64,000 nucleotides of DNA from Candidatus Nitrotoga sp. M5 (GTDB lineage Bacteria; Pseudomonadota; Gammaproteobacteria; Burkholderiales; Gallionellaceae): positions 21,569 through 85,568 of the forward strand of contig NZ_CAKMNW010000019.1 of the NCBI RefSeq assembly GCF_927904885.1. The letters run 5' to 3'. The translations under genes were made by a program, and so were the position numbers. The notes beneath the pieces are model-generated. The model was not told the DNA's origin and ran no database searches. It saw only the letters and a list, made by a program, of their open reading frames with translations. Positions 19,355 through 29,421 of the stretch are shown here, in pieces. Position 1 is the stretch's first letter. Every line of letters begins with the position of its first letter.

Positions 19355-19999
19355 TCACAGATGTCCTACCTTAACAAAAATTACAGTCTCTTTTTCAACA
19401 TAAGGATCGTGCTGACTCAAATGAGGGCTTCTGAGCCATGTCCCTGTTGGATATCGTCCATGTTCATCGATAAACTCCCCGCTAATTACATAAATTTCCT
19501 CTCCGCCAAAATGAGTATGTGGCTGAAAATGTTCTCCCGCTGGCCATTTAACTAGTGCCACTGATTCAGTACCAAATTGGTGGAGTGGCATGACCTGCAA
19601 TCCACCAACTCCTGGTTGCCAAAGCGATTTATTTGTATCGATACAGACTCGCTGATCATCACCCTGTTGAAACTGATATAGTTTAACGAATATTACACAA
19701 CCCGCTTTACTGAATGGCGCGTGGCTAAATCCTTCTGGATTTCTAAAGTAAGTACCCGCGGGATAGTCACCTGTTTCATCAGAAAAAATCCCCTCCAGAA
19801 CAAAAATTTCCTCACCCTTTGGATGGTTATGGCTGCTAAAGTTGGCCCCAGGCATATAACGAACAATACTGGTCGCATGGCCATGTTCTGCATTTTCCCT
19901 AGCAAGAGGTTTACGTTCGACACCCGGCATAGGACTATTAACCCAAGGCACTTTAGCTGTATTGATTACTACATATTTTGAAAAATCCATGTTTAACAT
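19355..19999 (-). CDS. Two-domain cupin protein (ChrR-like)
   Basis: A 215-residue bicupin related to the cupin domain of ChrR anti-sigma factors. Each half has a metal site: HNHPKGEEIFVLEG in the first and HTHFGGEEIYVISG in the second, each with the His-x-His...Glu pattern. No anti-sigma zinc domain is present, so this is a stand-alone cupin; the reaction is unknown. The ATG at 19999 is preceded by AGGA at a good distance; the longer upstream frame has no such site. It may act in stress sensing, given msrA and msrB next door, which is inference. Confidence 0.8.
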   Translation of the reverse strand: MLNMDFSKYVVINTAKVPWVNSPMPGVERKPLARENAEHGHATSIVRYMPGANFSSHNHPKGEEIFVLEGIFSDETGDYPAGTYFRNPEGFSHAPFSKAGCVIFVKLYQFQQGDDQRVCIDTNKSLWQPGVGGLQVMPLHQFGTESVALVKWPAGEHFQPHTHFGGEEIYVISGEFIDEHGRYPTGTWLRSPHLSQHDPYVEKETVIFVKVGHL

Positions 20000-20334
20000 T
20001 ATTTTTCCTGGCAGCCTGGCGGACTTAAAGAATCGTAGCAAAAAATGAGCTGAGCGCGGGCAGATTTTGTAATCATGCATTTTTGCAGCGAAGTTTTATC
20101 GAGCGCCCTGCTGACAGTGAAAAAATGCACCCCTAAATCGATTGTCGACATCTTTACACATCAGGCTGTCACACTTAGTATGCGCACAATACATACACAT
20201 GATAGCCAGGGGACAGCTACCATGCTCCTGATTTTTGATGAAGCAGCTTCAAAAAAAGGCAAACAAAAGCTTATGCGGCAAGTGCTTAACAGCTTTGCTA
20301 TACTTTAATTTTCATTAGCATAAGATAAATCAAT

Positions 20335-20739
20335 ATGAAAACAGACGAACAGCTAAAAAAAGACAATCCTGAGCTGTACAGAGTTGCTCGACAAGGAGGT
20401 ACAGAGCCATCCGGCTCCAGCGACTTATTGCATGCAGACAAAGAAGGTGTGTTTCGCTGTGCTGTATGCAATGCAGCACTTTTTAGTGGAGACACTAAAT
20501 TTGAGTCAGGCACAGGATGGCCGTCATTCACTGATCCGATCAGTAAAGATGCAGTGAAACTTATCAGCGATAACAGCCACGGTATGCGCCGCACTGAAGT
20601 ACAGTGTGCAAGCTGCAATGCACACCTTGGACATGTTTTTCCGGACGGGCCAGACCGTAACAAAGATGGCGAGCGAGATTTGGGTCGACACGATCGCTAC
20701 TGCATCAACGGTATTTGTCTTGACCACAAAGCCACATAG
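20335..20739 (+). CDS. msrB: Peptide-methionine (R)-S-oxide reductase
   Basis: A 134-residue MsrB. The zinc-binding cysteine pairs are CAVC and CASC. The active-site Cys is in RYCINGICLDH, with the family segment GTGWPSFTDPI. It reduces methionine-R-sulfoxide in proteins. It lies 26 bases before msrA, making an oxidative-stress repair pair. Confidence 0.95.
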   Translation: MKTDEQLKKDNPELYRVARQGGTEPSGSSDLLHADKEGVFRCAVCNAALFSGDTKFESGTGWPSFTDPISKDAVKLISDNSHGMRRTEVQCASCNAHLGHVFPDGPDRNKDGERDLGRHDRYCINGICLDHKAT

Positions 20740-20765
20740 CGGTAGCTCACTAACGGTACATAACT

Positions 20766-21272
20766 ATGCCTACACACAAAAAAGCAGTTCTAGCGGGAGG
20801 TTGTTTTTGGGGATTAGAAGACCTTATTCGAAAGCAGCCAGGAGTTGTCGATACTGAAGTCGGCTACACTGGCGGCCAGAATAAAAACCCGACCTATCAT
20901 AACCATTCCGATCATGCCGAGGCGGTTGAAATCACGTACGATCCAACTCAAACAAACTACAAGAAATTGCTCGATTTCTTCTTTCAGATTCACAATCCAA
21001 CGACGGTTAACCAACAAGGTAACGACCGCGGCCCTTCGTATCGATCAGCTATTTTTTTTGCTAATGATGAAGAAAAAGCGATCGCTAAAGAAATGATTGG
21101 CATTGTTGATAAATCTAAACGTTGGTCTAATCCTGTGGTTACTACTCTTGAACCACTCGAACTTTTCTGGATAGCTGAAGACTATCATCAAGACTATTTG
21201 GTTAATAATCCAGGTGGCTATACATGTCATGCGGTGTACTTCGATAGCTATTTAACCGCTGAAGAGACATAG
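20766..21272 (+). CDS. msrA: Peptide-methionine (S)-S-oxide reductase
   Basis: A 168-residue MsrA. The catalytic [10 protein letters not shown] is at residues 12-21, followed by [24 protein letters not shown] and a C-terminal [15 protein letters not shown]. It reduces methionine-S-sulfoxide, complementing the MsrB upstream. No signal peptide is seen, so both act in the cytoplasm. Confidence 0.95.
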   Translation: MPTHKKAVLAGGCFWGLEDLIRKQPGVVDTEVGYTGGQNKNPTYHNHSDHAEAVEITYDPTQTNYKKLLDFFFQIHNPTTVNQQGNDRGPSYRSAIFFANDEEKAIAKEMIGIVDKSKRWSNPVVTTLEPLELFWIAEDYHQDYLVNNPGGYTCHAVYFDSYLTAEET

Positions 21273-21400
21273 GAAAAAAAAGCTCGGTTATTACCCGCTA
21301 GAGAGGAGGACTTGCAGTAACACATATTGCAATGCGCAAAGTTGCCCTTTCCGTTTATTACTGCGATAGATAACGAGCAAAGGCTGGTTGAGTAGATATA

Positions 21401-21545
21401 GGGGCGCATCTAAAAATTTAATTTTCTATGCAAGACAAGGCGCGAGTCAAAATTCAAGCTAAGAGTAACGCAATATTTTGACGAGACGGGGTAAGCAGGC
21501 GAGCCGCAAAGCGGCAGCTCGCAAAATTGGATTTTAGAGCTGCCC
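21401..21545. repeat. Dispersed palindromic intergenic repeat, copy 4
   Basis: It begins GGGGCGCATCTAAAAATTTA and ends AAATTGGATTTTAGAGCTGCCC. An inner stem around GAGCCGC-AAAG-CGGCAGCTC is visible. It lies between msrA and the convergent lipoprotein gene. It shares GCAAGACAAGGCGCGA with the short copy at 6569. Confidence 0.65.
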
Positions 21546-21687
21546 ATAAGCGAAGACGAGCCATCCTGCAATTTCTGGCTCTGAGATGAAGTCAGTTCGT
21601 CAAATCAAATCGAATTCGACCAAAATTTATTTGATTAGAGAGGACTTTCAATAAAAACAAAATATTGTAAATAAATGTAGAGGATAT

Positions 21688-22077
21688 TTACTTGACGCGG
21701 ATACGCTCCCAGCCTCGAGCGTACATACATTGTTTGGCTAATTTGTTTCTGTTGTGTTTATTTACATCTTTGGTTGAAGTAACACCTGAGGCTCGCCGAC
21801 CAGTCTTTGTGGTGCAGTTAGTTTGACTGTCGTCGTGGGTGTTTCCTGCGCTTTCGTAAGTCGTCTTGCTGCCGGAGCAGCTTGTGGTTGATGGACCAGA
21901 AGATGGTTGTTGTTGAACAATTTGTGTCGGATAAATCATGGCCGCCTCAGCTTGGCACTCGTAGTTATCTTGGTTTAACTCAAGTTGAGTACTGCCTGGT
22001 CTTTGCCACTGATGCTGAGCACACCCAGTAAAAAATTGACATAACGCAATACCAAAAACTAAATACGAGATTTTCAT
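21688..22077 (-). CDS. Putative lipoprotein
   Basis: A 129-residue protein with a lipoprotein signal (MKISYLVFGIALCQFFTGC, lipobox FTGC), then a Ser/Thr-rich, apparently disordered middle. The C-terminal segment LAKQCMYARGWERI resembles the end of many small outer-membrane lipoproteins. The function is unknown. Four further Cys residues in the mature part could form disulfides. Confidence 0.65.
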   Translation of the reverse strand: MKISYLVFGIALCQFFTGCAQHQWQRPGSTQLELNQDNYECQAEAAMIYPTQIVQQQPSSGPSTTSCSGSKTTYESAGNTHDDSQTNCTTKTGRRASGVTSTKDVNKHNRNKLAKQCMYARGWERIRVK

Positions 22078-22465
22078 TTAACTATATCCTCCAGATGAGT
22101 ATGGTGCATTGGCCTAACGACTTCAGTTGTATAGCAATATGACTCACGCTTCGCGCAGTATCATAATTTTTAAAATATTGTACAACTAGAGGAGTTAAGT
22201 CCTTTAAATATTCAATGACAATAGAAAGGCAGTATGATCCAGCGCGTAACAGCAGGCGTCACTCGTCAGGGCTGGGAATAGAACGCCCTCTGTAGCGTCC
22301 AGACAGTATCGAAGATGCCGATACTAAAGCCCAATTAAAATCGTTTGCCTGATACCACACTCATCATATAAATTACATTGAGCGAATGAGCTAATTTAAC
22401 GTAAAAACTTATATAAATAAAGCAATACAATCAGCACTGTGTGCTTTTTTTTTACGCTGGAACTA
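22078..22465. other. Intergenic region without identified feature
   Basis: This spacer divides the minus-strand lipoprotein gene from the plus-strand zwf. It is presumably a divergent promoter region, but I could not assign confident -35/-10 boxes or a hairpin. Confidence 0.4.
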
Positions 22466-23962
22466 ATGGCAAATGCCAACAGGCTTGCTTCACTTTCTCA
22501 ACAACAACGCAATTTGATCGACATGGCAAAAAGAAAAGAAAAAATTGAGGTGACTGAGAAAAAGAACATCCCGAATCCATCTGATGCGTTGGTTTTATTC
22601 GGTATGACAGGTGATCTCGTTTACAAAAAAATATTTCCGGCTCTCTATGCAATGGCGAAGCTTGGTGTCCTGAATACACCAGTGGTCGGCGTCGCATCCT
22701 CGAAATTGAGTCTGGCACAAATCCGAAAACGGGCAGCAGAGAGTATAAAAAAATCTGGCAAAATAGATGATAAGCAAGCTCTTAGCCATCTTCTCTCTCT
22801 GCTCAACTACGTAGTGGGTGACTATAACGATCCGGCCACGTACAAAGCTATCAAGTCGGCGCTGGGGTCCGCCAAACGTCCAACCCATTACCTGGCCATT
22901 CCACCCTCGCTATTCGCGGTAGTCATAAAAGGACTCGGTACAGCTGGCCTGGCTGAGAATGCACGCGTCATTGTGGAAAAGCCGTTCGGCCGTGATCTGG
23001 AATCTGCGAATAAGCTTAGCGCAATTGCAACATCAGTCTTTCCAGAAGATTCAATATTTCTGATCGACCACTACCTTGGAAAAGAGGCGATCATGAATAT
23101 CCTTTATTTTCGCTTCGCCAATTCTTTCCTGGAACCAATCTGGAATCGCAACAATGTGGCTAGTGTGCAGATAACGCTAGCCGAAGACTTTGGCGTGGAG
23201 GGTCGTGGTGAATTTTACGAAAGTGCTGGATGTCTGCGCGATGTCATTCAGAATCACCTGTTTCAAGTCGTTGCACTGCTTGCAATGGAGCCCCCGGCCT
23301 ACCAAGGTTTTGAAGCCGTACACATTGAGAAAGCAAAAGTCTTTAAAGCCATGCGCCCTCTAAAGCCCGACGACTTGGTGCGCGGCCAGTATGTTGGTTA
23401 CCGAAAGGAGCCACGTGTGGCGAAGGACTCAGACGTTGAAACTTTCTGTTCTCTGCGGTTGTTCATTGATTCGTGGCGTTGGGCGGGTGTACCGTGGTAC
23501 CTGCGATCCGGCAAATTTTTGGCTGCAACGGCGGCAGAAGTGCTGGTCCAGCTAAAACCACCGCCACAACAATTGTTCAACGATTCAGCCCCGACAAATG
23601 ATCGAGCCAACTATCTGCGCTTTCGGCTCTCTCCTGGTTTCGCAATAGGCCTTGCTGCTCGCGTTAAAAGCGCAGGCAAGGGATTCGTCGGTAATCAGCA
23701 CGAACTTGATTTGCATTGTAAAAGTCAGAAAGAAGAAACACCCTATTCGCGGCTCCTGACAGATGCCATGGCCGGCGACGGCACGTTGTTTACCCGCGAG
23801 GACGCGATTGAGTCCGCTTGGGCGGTGGTAGAGCCAGTTCTTAAAGAACATCACTCCGTACTCCCCTACCAATTAGGCAGCTGGGGTCCGAAACAGTCTG
23901 ATGAACTGATCGCAGCAGACGGAGGTTGGTTAAATCCCATGCCAGGGCAGGCAGAAAACTGA
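22466..23962 (+). CDS. zwf: Glucose-6-phosphate 1-dehydrogenase, first paralogue
   Basis: A 498-residue enzyme that oxidises glucose 6-phosphate to 6-phosphogluconolactone with NAD(P)+. The nucleotide-binding loop is [10 protein letters not shown], and the substrate-binding signature is [12 protein letters not shown]. The C-terminal domain contains [27 protein letters not shown] 22466 is chosen because GGAA precedes it; a start at 22523 is also possible. It is only distantly similar to the second zwf at 54588-56093 (different nucleotide loop and spacing). With tal and tkt downstream it forms a pentose-phosphate set that lacks gnd. Confidence 0.92.
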   Translation: MANANRLASLSQQQRNLIDMAKRKEKIEVTEKKNIPNPSDALVLFGMTGDLVYKKIFPALYAMAKLGVLNTPVVGVASSKLSLAQIRKRAAESIKKSGKIDDKQALSHLLSLLNYVVGDYNDPATYKAIKSALGSAKRPTHYLAIPPSLFAVVIKGLGTAGLAENARVIVEKPFGRDLESANKLSAIATSVFPEDSIFLIDHYLGKEAIMNILYFRFANSFLEPIWNRNNVASVQITLAEDFGVEGRGEFYESAGCLRDVIQNHLFQVVALLAMEPPAYQGFEAVHIEKAKVFKAMRPLKPDDLVRGQYVGYRKEPRVAKDSDVETFCSLRLFIDSWRWAGVPWYLRSGKFLAATAAEVLVQLKPPPQQLFNDSAPTNDRANYLRFRLSPGFAIGLAARVKSAGKGFVGNQHELDLHCKSQKEETPYSRLLTDAMAGDGTLFTREDAIESAWAVVEPVLKEHHSVLPYQLGSWGPKQSDELIAADGGWLNPMPGQAEN

Positions 23963-24235
23963 TCTCTGTGGACGAGTTAATTTGATTTTTGGGCTTGGCC
24001 TCACTGCCTCATCACGACAGCATCAGAGCTGATATTGAGGATGAGCTTGGCGATCAAAGCCAAGGGCAGTATGGAACTGCTTTGTAAGTTCTCGGCACAA
24101 AGCTTACTTTCGACTCCAAGCAAGTCTTTTGCGCGCCAACTGACATAAACGGTGCAATACATTGGCGATCTGACACTTTATATTGCCTCGCATTGCTCGG
24201 TGCGATCAATACAATCATACATCACAGGAGAAACC

Positions 24236-25321
24236 ATGAAGCCTACACAACAGCTACATAATCTTGGTCAGCGACTTTGGCTCGACAACATCACTCGCGA
24301 TCTTCTGACCAGCGGCACATTACGTCGCTATATTGACGAATTATCTGTAACGGGACTCACTTCTAACCCCACGATTTTTGATAAAGCCATAAATAAAGGC
24401 GCATTCTATGATGAGTCAATCCGGAAAAAAACACTAGCGGGTAAAACAGACGAGGCACTGTTTTTTGAGCTGGCCCTGGAAGATTTAACCCAGGCGGCCG
24501 ATCTTTTTCGTCCGATTCACGATGCCACTGGCGGGGTTGATGGATGGGTATCGCTGGAAGTTTCTCCTTTGCTGGCCGGAGACACGACCGGCACCGTCAA
24601 TGCAGCGATACAGCTCCATGCGCAAGCAAATCGTCCCAATCTTTTCATCAAGATTCCAGGCACTCGTGCAGGAATCCCAGCGATTGAAAAGGCCATTTTT
24701 GCGGGCGTACCAATCAATGTCACGTTGCTGTTCTCACGTGAGCAATACATCGCAGCAGCTGAAGCATATATGCGCGGTATAGAAAGACGCATCGCCAACG
24801 GCCTTGATCCTGTCGTTAATTCCGTAGCCTCACTTTTTGTCAGCCGCTGGGATGTCGCTATCAAAGAAAAAATTCAGCCTGGATTAAACAATCGACTAGG
24901 TATTGCAATTGCCATGCGCACCTACAAAGCCTATCGCGACTTGCTCGCATCACCGCGTTGGCAGAAGCTGGCCCATTCCGGAGCCCGACCGCAACGTCTG
25001 CTCTGGGCCAGCACCGGCACCAAAGACCCTGCTGCATCTGACATCCTTTACGTCGAAGCCCTAGCAGCACCGGACACCATCAATACCATACCCGAGAAGA
25101 CGCTACTGGCTTTTGCCGAATATGGCACAGTGAATGACGCCCTGCCGGTTGATGGCGGCTATGCCGAAAGCGTACTCGACGAATTCACGGAAGAAGGTAT
25201 TAACGACGAAACACTAGCCGCCGACCTTCAGCGCGAAGGCATCGAAGCTTTCTCCAATTCTTGGGGCGACCTGATGGCTTGCATCAAATCAAAAAGTGAT
25301 ATGTTGACAAAAGGTAGTTAA
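24236..25321 (+). CDS. tal: Transaldolase, long form (first paralogue)
   Basis: A 361-residue transaldolase of the longer Tal class. LGQRLWLDNITRDLL and TGLTSNPTIFDKAI lie near the N-terminus, the Schiff-base Lys is in NLFIKIPGT, and the late LLWASTGTKDP is typical. It moves dihydroxyacetone units between sugar phosphates in the non-oxidative pentose-phosphate pathway. The ATG at 24236 has a strong ACAGGAGAAACC site; the longer frame is not supported. It differs clearly from the 317-residue TalB-type enzyme at 56162-57112. Confidence 0.93.
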   Translation: MKPTQQLHNLGQRLWLDNITRDLLTSGTLRRYIDELSVTGLTSNPTIFDKAINKGAFYDESIRKKTLAGKTDEALFFELALEDLTQAADLFRPIHDATGGVDGWVSLEVSPLLAGDTTGTVNAAIQLHAQANRPNLFIKIPGTRAGIPAIEKAIFAGVPINVTLLFSREQYIAAAEAYMRGIERRIANGLDPVVNSVASLFVSRWDVAIKEKIQPGLNNRLGIAIAMRTYKAYRDLLASPRWQKLAHSGARPQRLLWASTGTKDPAASDILYVEALAAPDTINTIPEKTLLAFAEYGTVNDALPVDGGYAESVLDEFTEEGINDETLAADLQREGIEAFSNSWGDLMACIKSKSDMLTKGS

Positions 25322-25450
25322 GCCTTCTGCACATTGCCCTGCGCGGATCATGTAACGAAGGCCTCGAGAGTTACCTGTCACTTACTATCCTGTGACAATT
25401 ATGCTCATTGCAATTGAACGCTGTAAAAGTCGTTGAATATGGAGTAAGCC

Positions 25451-27547
25451 ATGATCAAACAAACTCAACTCGACCAGCTTTGCATCAACACCATTCGTAC
25501 ACTTTCCATCGATTCCGTGCAAAAGGCACGATCAGGCCATCCGGGTACGCCGATGGGTGCAGCCCCAACAGCTTACTGTCTGTGGCAGCGTTTTCTGCGA
25601 TACGACCCAGAAGATGCCGAGTGGCCAAACCGAGACCGCTTCGTTCTTTCCGCCGGCCACGCCTCGGCATTGCTCTACAGCCTGCTGTATTTATCCGGAG
25701 TCAAGGCAATCAGTCCGAGTTACGAACGGACAGATCGGCTTGCTGTGACACTCGATGACCTAAAAAATTTTCGCCAGGCCGAGAGCCGCTGCACCGGACA
25801 CCCCGAGTACGGATGGACCTCCGGCGTGGAAACCACTACTGGTCCGCTCGGACAGGGCGTTGCGGTTAGCGTCGGCATGGCGATTGCCGAACGTTGGCTT
25901 GCTGCTACTTATAACCGTCCCACTTTCGAACTGTTCGAACATAACGTCTATGCGCTATGCAGCGACGGCGACATGATGGAAGGAATCAGCAGTGAAGCGG
26001 CGTCGCTGGCAGGACACCTTAAATTGGCCAACCTGTGCTGGATCTACGACGACAATAACATCTCGATCGAAGGATCGACCGACATAACCTTTACCGAAGA
26101 TGTGGCAGCCCGATTTGCGGCTTACGGTTGGCTTACTCTGCACGTCAGTGATGCGAACGACCTGACATTACTCACTCATGCCTATGAAACCTTCCTTGCC
26201 ACTCATGACCGCCCCACGCTAATTATTGTGCAATCTCACATCGGCTATGGGGCGCCGCACAAGCAGGATCGGCGAGAAGCTCACGGCGAGGCGCTAGGAA
26301 CCGAAGAAGTAAGACTGGCGAAAGAATTTTATGGCTGGGACCCTGACTCACAATTTTATGTGCCTAAGGGTGTTTTGGCACATTTCAAGGCACAGCTTGG
26401 CAGTCGCGGAGCAACCACCCATGCCGCCTGGGAGCAGTTGTTTGCGACTTACCGCATGCAATATCCCGATCTGGCAAGACAGATCGACTGCATGCAATTG
26501 CGTGGCCTGCCTGAAAACTGGGATAGCGTGCTATCCACGTTTCCGGCTGACCCAAAAGGTATCGCAACGCGTGAATCATCGGGCAAGGTGTTAAATGCGA
26601 TTGCCGGAAAAATCCCGTGGTTGCTTGGCGGCGCAGCAGATCTTGCACCTTCGACAAAAACAGAATTAAAAGACGAATTCTTTGGCAGTTTTCTAGCGCC
26701 CAGCCAAGATGACCATGAAGGGGGTAATTACAGCGGACGCAACTTTCATTTTGGCGTGCGAGAGCATGCGATGTGCGCCATTGCCAGTGGCATGAGCTTG
26801 TCAAAACTGCGCCCCTACGCTGCCAGTTTTTTCATTTTTACGGACTATTGCCGTGCGGCAATTCGGCTGAGCGCAATGATGCAAATTCCTGTCATTTATA
26901 TCTGGACCCATGATTCGATTAGCTTGGGGGAAGATGGGCCGACGCACCAGCCAATTGAGCATCTTGCTTCTTTGCGCGCAATGCCCGGCATGATTGTATT
27001 ACGGCCGGCGGATGCCAATGAAGTCGTCGAAGCGTGGCGTGTCATTATGCAACTCAAGGATAGTCCGGTTTGCCTCGTGCTGACTCGTCAAGCAATCGTC
27101 ACTCTGGATCGCACCACTTATGCACTTGCGGATGGTTTAAAACGCGGTGCTTATGTGCTGGCTGATGCTCCAGACCACAAGCCCGACGTACTGCTGCTGG
27201 CTACCGGTAGCGAAGTCTCACTCTGTGTTTCTGCTTATGAGCAACTGAAATCTGAAGGGGTTAAAGCACGCGTAATCAGTATGCCGTCATGGGAGTTGTT
27301 CGAAAACCAAAATCGGGAATACCGCGACAGTGTGCTACCGCCCGCGATTACTGCGCGCGTTGCAGTCGAGGAGGCATCCACTTTTGGCTGGGAACGCTAT
27401 ACCGGCTTCGATGGAATCATCCTTGGTCTGCGCACATTCGGGCTGTCTGCACCGACCAAGATCGTCGAGCAGCACTTCGGCTTTGAGCCTGCTCAAGTTG
27501 TTGCGGCTGCAAAGGCTCAAATTACGCGTAACGCTTTGAAAAAGTAA
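25451..27547 (+). CDS. tkt: Transketolase
   Basis: A 698-residue thiamine-diphosphate enzyme of the pentose-phosphate and Calvin cycles. Visible features are ARSGHPGTPMGAAP, the ThDP motif starting CSDGDMMEG and ending DDNNISIEG, and the pyrimidine-domain segment FHFGVREHAM with the catalytic Glu. The C-terminal domain has ATGSEVSLC. A GGAGTAAGCC site precedes the ATG. In an autotroph it would serve both carbon fixation and sugar catabolism. Confidence 0.95.
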   Translation: MIKQTQLDQLCINTIRTLSIDSVQKARSGHPGTPMGAAPTAYCLWQRFLRYDPEDAEWPNRDRFVLSAGHASALLYSLLYLSGVKAISPSYERTDRLAVTLDDLKNFRQAESRCTGHPEYGWTSGVETTTGPLGQGVAVSVGMAIAERWLAATYNRPTFELFEHNVYALCSDGDMMEGISSEAASLAGHLKLANLCWIYDDNNISIEGSTDITFTEDVAARFAAYGWLTLHVSDANDLTLLTHAYETFLATHDRPTLIIVQSHIGYGAPHKQDRREAHGEALGTEEVRLAKEFYGWDPDSQFYVPKGVLAHFKAQLGSRGATTHAAWEQLFATYRMQYPDLARQIDCMQLRGLPENWDSVLSTFPADPKGIATRESSGKVLNAIAGKIPWLLGGAADLAPSTKTELKDEFFGSFLAPSQDDHEGGNYSGRNFHFGVREHAMCAIASGMSLSKLRPYAASFFIFTDYCRAAIRLSAMMQIPVIYIWTHDSISLGEDGPTHQPIEHLASLRAMPGMIVLRPADANEVVEAWRVIMQLKDSPVCLVLTRQAIVTLDRTTYALADGLKRGAYVLADAPDHKPDVLLLATGSEVSLCVSAYEQLKSEGVKARVISMPSWELFENQNREYRDSVLPPAITARVAVEEASTFGWERYTGFDGIILGLRTFGLSAPTKIVEQHFGFEPAQVVAAAKAQITRNALKK

Positions 27548-27639
27548 GCATGGATCTCTTTGAGATAACCCTTAGTGGAATTTTTCCAGTACAGCAGAGA
27601 CTAAATAAACAACCCAAACTTGTTACTGCCTATTTCAGC

Positions 27640-27690
27640 TATTGTTTTAGTTATGCTTAAGTCCCTTAACTTAGTTGCATTCGGATCAAA
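27640..27690. repeat. Fragment of the CCGAATGCCACTAAG terminal-repeat element
   Basis: CCCTTAACTTAGTTGCATTCGGATCAAA matches the right terminal repeat of the elements at 31296, 43970 and 47476 with a few changes. It directly abuts the IS left-end fragment that follows. Confidence 0.5.
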
Positions 27691-27845
27691 CTCTCATAGC
27701 ACTTGGTTAAGGCAATCATGTTTTTACTTATGGTATAAAAATTTGTAAACATAATTTAGCTGGTTAAATAAGTGATGAAATAGATCATTAAGGTGATCGA
27801 TGAAATGTTGGGCTTCATTTCATTCAGTCCAATCTGCCGCGCTTT
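27684..27845 (+). mobile_element. Decayed IS end, left-end type, copy 2
   Basis: Paralogous to 19186-19345: TCAAACTCTCAT--CACTTGGTTAAGGC, an AT-rich tract, then ATGTTGGGCTTCATTTCATTC. There is no intact transposase; it is a remnant only. Confidence 0.45.
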
Positions 27846-27953
27846 AACCCAATGAAAAGTGGAGTGTGATATAAACCTAAAAAATTATATCTCTAATCAC
27901 TGTTGAGCATAGCAACTGAAACAATGATCAAATTATTTATGGAGTTATCAATC

Positions 27954-28607
27954 ATGCAGAAAATAGCTTTGCTTGGCTCAATAGCATCAATATGTAGTTT
28001 CGTTGTAGCTTGTTCCCCCTTAAACGGAGAACCAGCTAATCAGACTATCAATTCGGGTGCGGGTAACGTTTCCGGCAACATTGTTGGCGACCCCAATAGC
28101 GGTATTCAGAATATTGATTCAAGCAATATAGATTCCATTGGTAGGAACATACAAAAAAATACTAATGAAATAATTCAAAGGCTTCCAGAAGATAAGAAAG
28201 AAGTGGCAATGGAAGTGTCGAATATTGCCGTACAGCTAATTGAAGCATCTGCAACACAGGATAATAAAGAAATTAAAAACAATATTATTAGCAAGCTTTC
28301 CAATATCGCCTTAATCCCATACAGGGTTAGTTCATCGCCATTTATTCCAGCAACTAACAAAACCCAATTGCTTTGTGAAAACGAATTTAATCTTATCTAT
28401 CATGGAAAATATACTGCAAATAGAAATGATGCCATAGATTATATGGTAAACAATGTTGCGGCTCACCAGGATATTTTTCCTGGAGTAACTCGCTCATACC
28501 ATAAAAAGACAATGACTTTAGATATTCTATATCTTGAATACGATAAAGAAAAAAAAGGACCAATATTGCATTACGAATGCCGAAAAAAAAGTGAAGGCGA
28601 AGTCTAA
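27954..28607 (+). CDS. Putative lipoprotein in an integron-like cassette region
   Basis: A 217-residue protein with a lipoprotein signal (ATG 27954, lipobox VVAC before SPLNG), preceded by a GGAG site. The first mature part is rich in Asn, Gly and Ser with repeated turns (GAGNVSGNIVGDPNSG), then a helical region and a Cys-containing C-terminal half. I do not recognise a family. Composition is AT-rich and unlike the neighbours. The stop codon lies inside the core site of an attC-like hairpin (28602-28664), which is how cassette genes end. Confidence 0.6.
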   Translation: MQKIALLGSIASICSFVVACSPLNGEPANQTINSGAGNVSGNIVGDPNSGIQNIDSSNIDSIGRNIQKNTNEIIQRLPEDKKEVAMEVSNIAVQLIEASATQDNKEIKNNIISKLSNIALIPYRVSSSPFIPATNKTQLLCENEFNLIYHGKYTANRNDAIDYMVNNVAAHQDIFPGVTRSYHKKTMTLDILYLEYDKEKKGPILHYECRKKSEGEV

Positions 28608-28664
28608 CGAGACAGATTAGATTTTGATGGCGAAGCGAGCTGCAATTTAATCTGACTCCTTAGG
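28602..28664 (-). other. attC-like integron recombination site 2
   Basis: Read on the minus strand, it starts CCTAAGG (containing the stop of the DUF2784 gene) and ends GTTAGAC, which fits the GTTRRRY core. Between them is an imperfect palindrome: CAGATTAAATTGCAGCTC pairs with a complementary arm around a short loop. Total length of 63 bases is typical of attC sites. Confidence 0.6.
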
Positions 28665-29088
28665 TTTTTTCACCATTATTCACCCTGGCAAATGGAAAAG
28701 GGCGAACCCAAAACCAGCTCAGAAGAACCAACAAGCCAAATGTGGTGTAGCAAACTATAAAGACCCAAGCTGGCGCTTCAAAGTACAAAAGCTCCCCTAG
28801 CCAATGTGAGATAAAAGAACCTGTATACACAACATCACCAGCCTTTGAGCGGAATTCCATTTCCCATATTGTCAGCGGACAGATCAAACCTAGCCATGAT
28901 TGAAGAACAACAACCACAATACCGGTCAGGTGGATCATTCGAAACCAAGGGTTTCTTACCCATGACCATGAAAGAAATCTGCCAGCCAAAATTAGCAAAA
29001 GACCGATAGTGACGAAAGCCACGAATAGAATATGGGTAAATAAAAGTGCATCTGCTGCTGCAAGGTAAATAGTTTTCGATGACACCAT
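28660..29088 (-). CDS. DUF2784 family membrane protein (cassette gene)
   Basis: A 142-residue protein of the DUF2784 family with four predicted membrane spans. Visible family features are LLFTHILFVAFVTIG, the central WSWVRNPWFRMIHL, and GLICPLTIWE. The start at 29088 (ATGGTGTCATCG) is preferred because the longer frame begins inside the attC-like site. The gene is bracketed by two attC-like sites on the same strand, so it is probably an integron gene cassette. The biochemical role is unknown. Confidence 0.8.
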   Translation of the reverse strand: MVSSKTIYLAAADALLFTHILFVAFVTIGLLLILAGRFLSWSWVRNPWFRMIHLTGIVVVVLQSWLGLICPLTIWEMEFRSKAGDVVYTGSFISHWLGELLYFEAPAWVFIVCYTTFGLLVLLSWFWVRPFPFARVNNGEKT

Positions 29089-29091
29089 TAC

Positions 29092-29163
29092 ACCTGACGT
29101 CAAAGCTCGGCAGCGGCAATAAAGCGTAGCGGAATTGCCGTCTGGTGCAGCGCCTTGTTAGCC
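29092..29163 (-). other. attC-like integron recombination site 1
   Basis: On the minus strand it reads GGCTAACAAGGCGCTGCACC ... GAGCTTTGACGTCAGGT, 72 bases, with an inner stem GACGGCAAT / ATTGCCGC. The GGCTAAC end holds the stop codon of the TfoX-like gene. This closely resembles the common attC pattern of chromosomal integrons (TAACAAGGCGCTGCA...). The far core is GTCAGGT rather than GTTAGGY, a one-base departure. Confidence 0.72.
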
Positions 29164-29421
29164 GATTTGTGCCTTAAGCTGCTGTTTTCTATGTTCACCG
29201 ATTTCATCCCAATGTTTGTCAGTCAAAGCCCCTTCAAATGAATATAGATAGTAACAAACCGGCAATGTTTCATCAGGATGCCTCTCCTTGATCATGCGAT
29301 GTGCGCCAACAGCGCCCACTCGCCTTAAATCGTCTGCGGAAAATATCCCTACTTCATTCAATCGATCGGCAATTTTCTTACCGATGTTTTTGAGATTTGT
29401 GACGTTTTTATTCCTCGACAT
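29158..29421 (-). CDS. TfoX C-terminal-domain protein (cassette gene)
   Basis: An 87-residue protein made of a TfoX C-terminal domain alone (NLKNIGKKIADRLNEVGI, FSADDLRRVGAVGAHRMI, and a C-terminal helical end). TfoX/Sxy regulates competence, but the stand-alone C-terminal helix-hairpin-helix domain is a common cassette gene of unknown role. ATG 29421 has AGGA five bases upstream. Its stop lies in the attC core, which fits an integron cassette. Confidence 0.8.
   Translation of the reverse strand: MSRNKNVTNLKNIGKKIADRLNEVGIFSADDLRRVGAVGAHRMIKERHPDETLPVCYYLYSFEGALTDKHWDEIGEHRKQQLKAQIG

Noticed and set aside
28602..29163. Interpretation of the two palindromes as rho-independent terminators
   Set aside because: There are no U-tracts at the expected side; the core-site bases, spacing and stop-codon positions fit attC much better.
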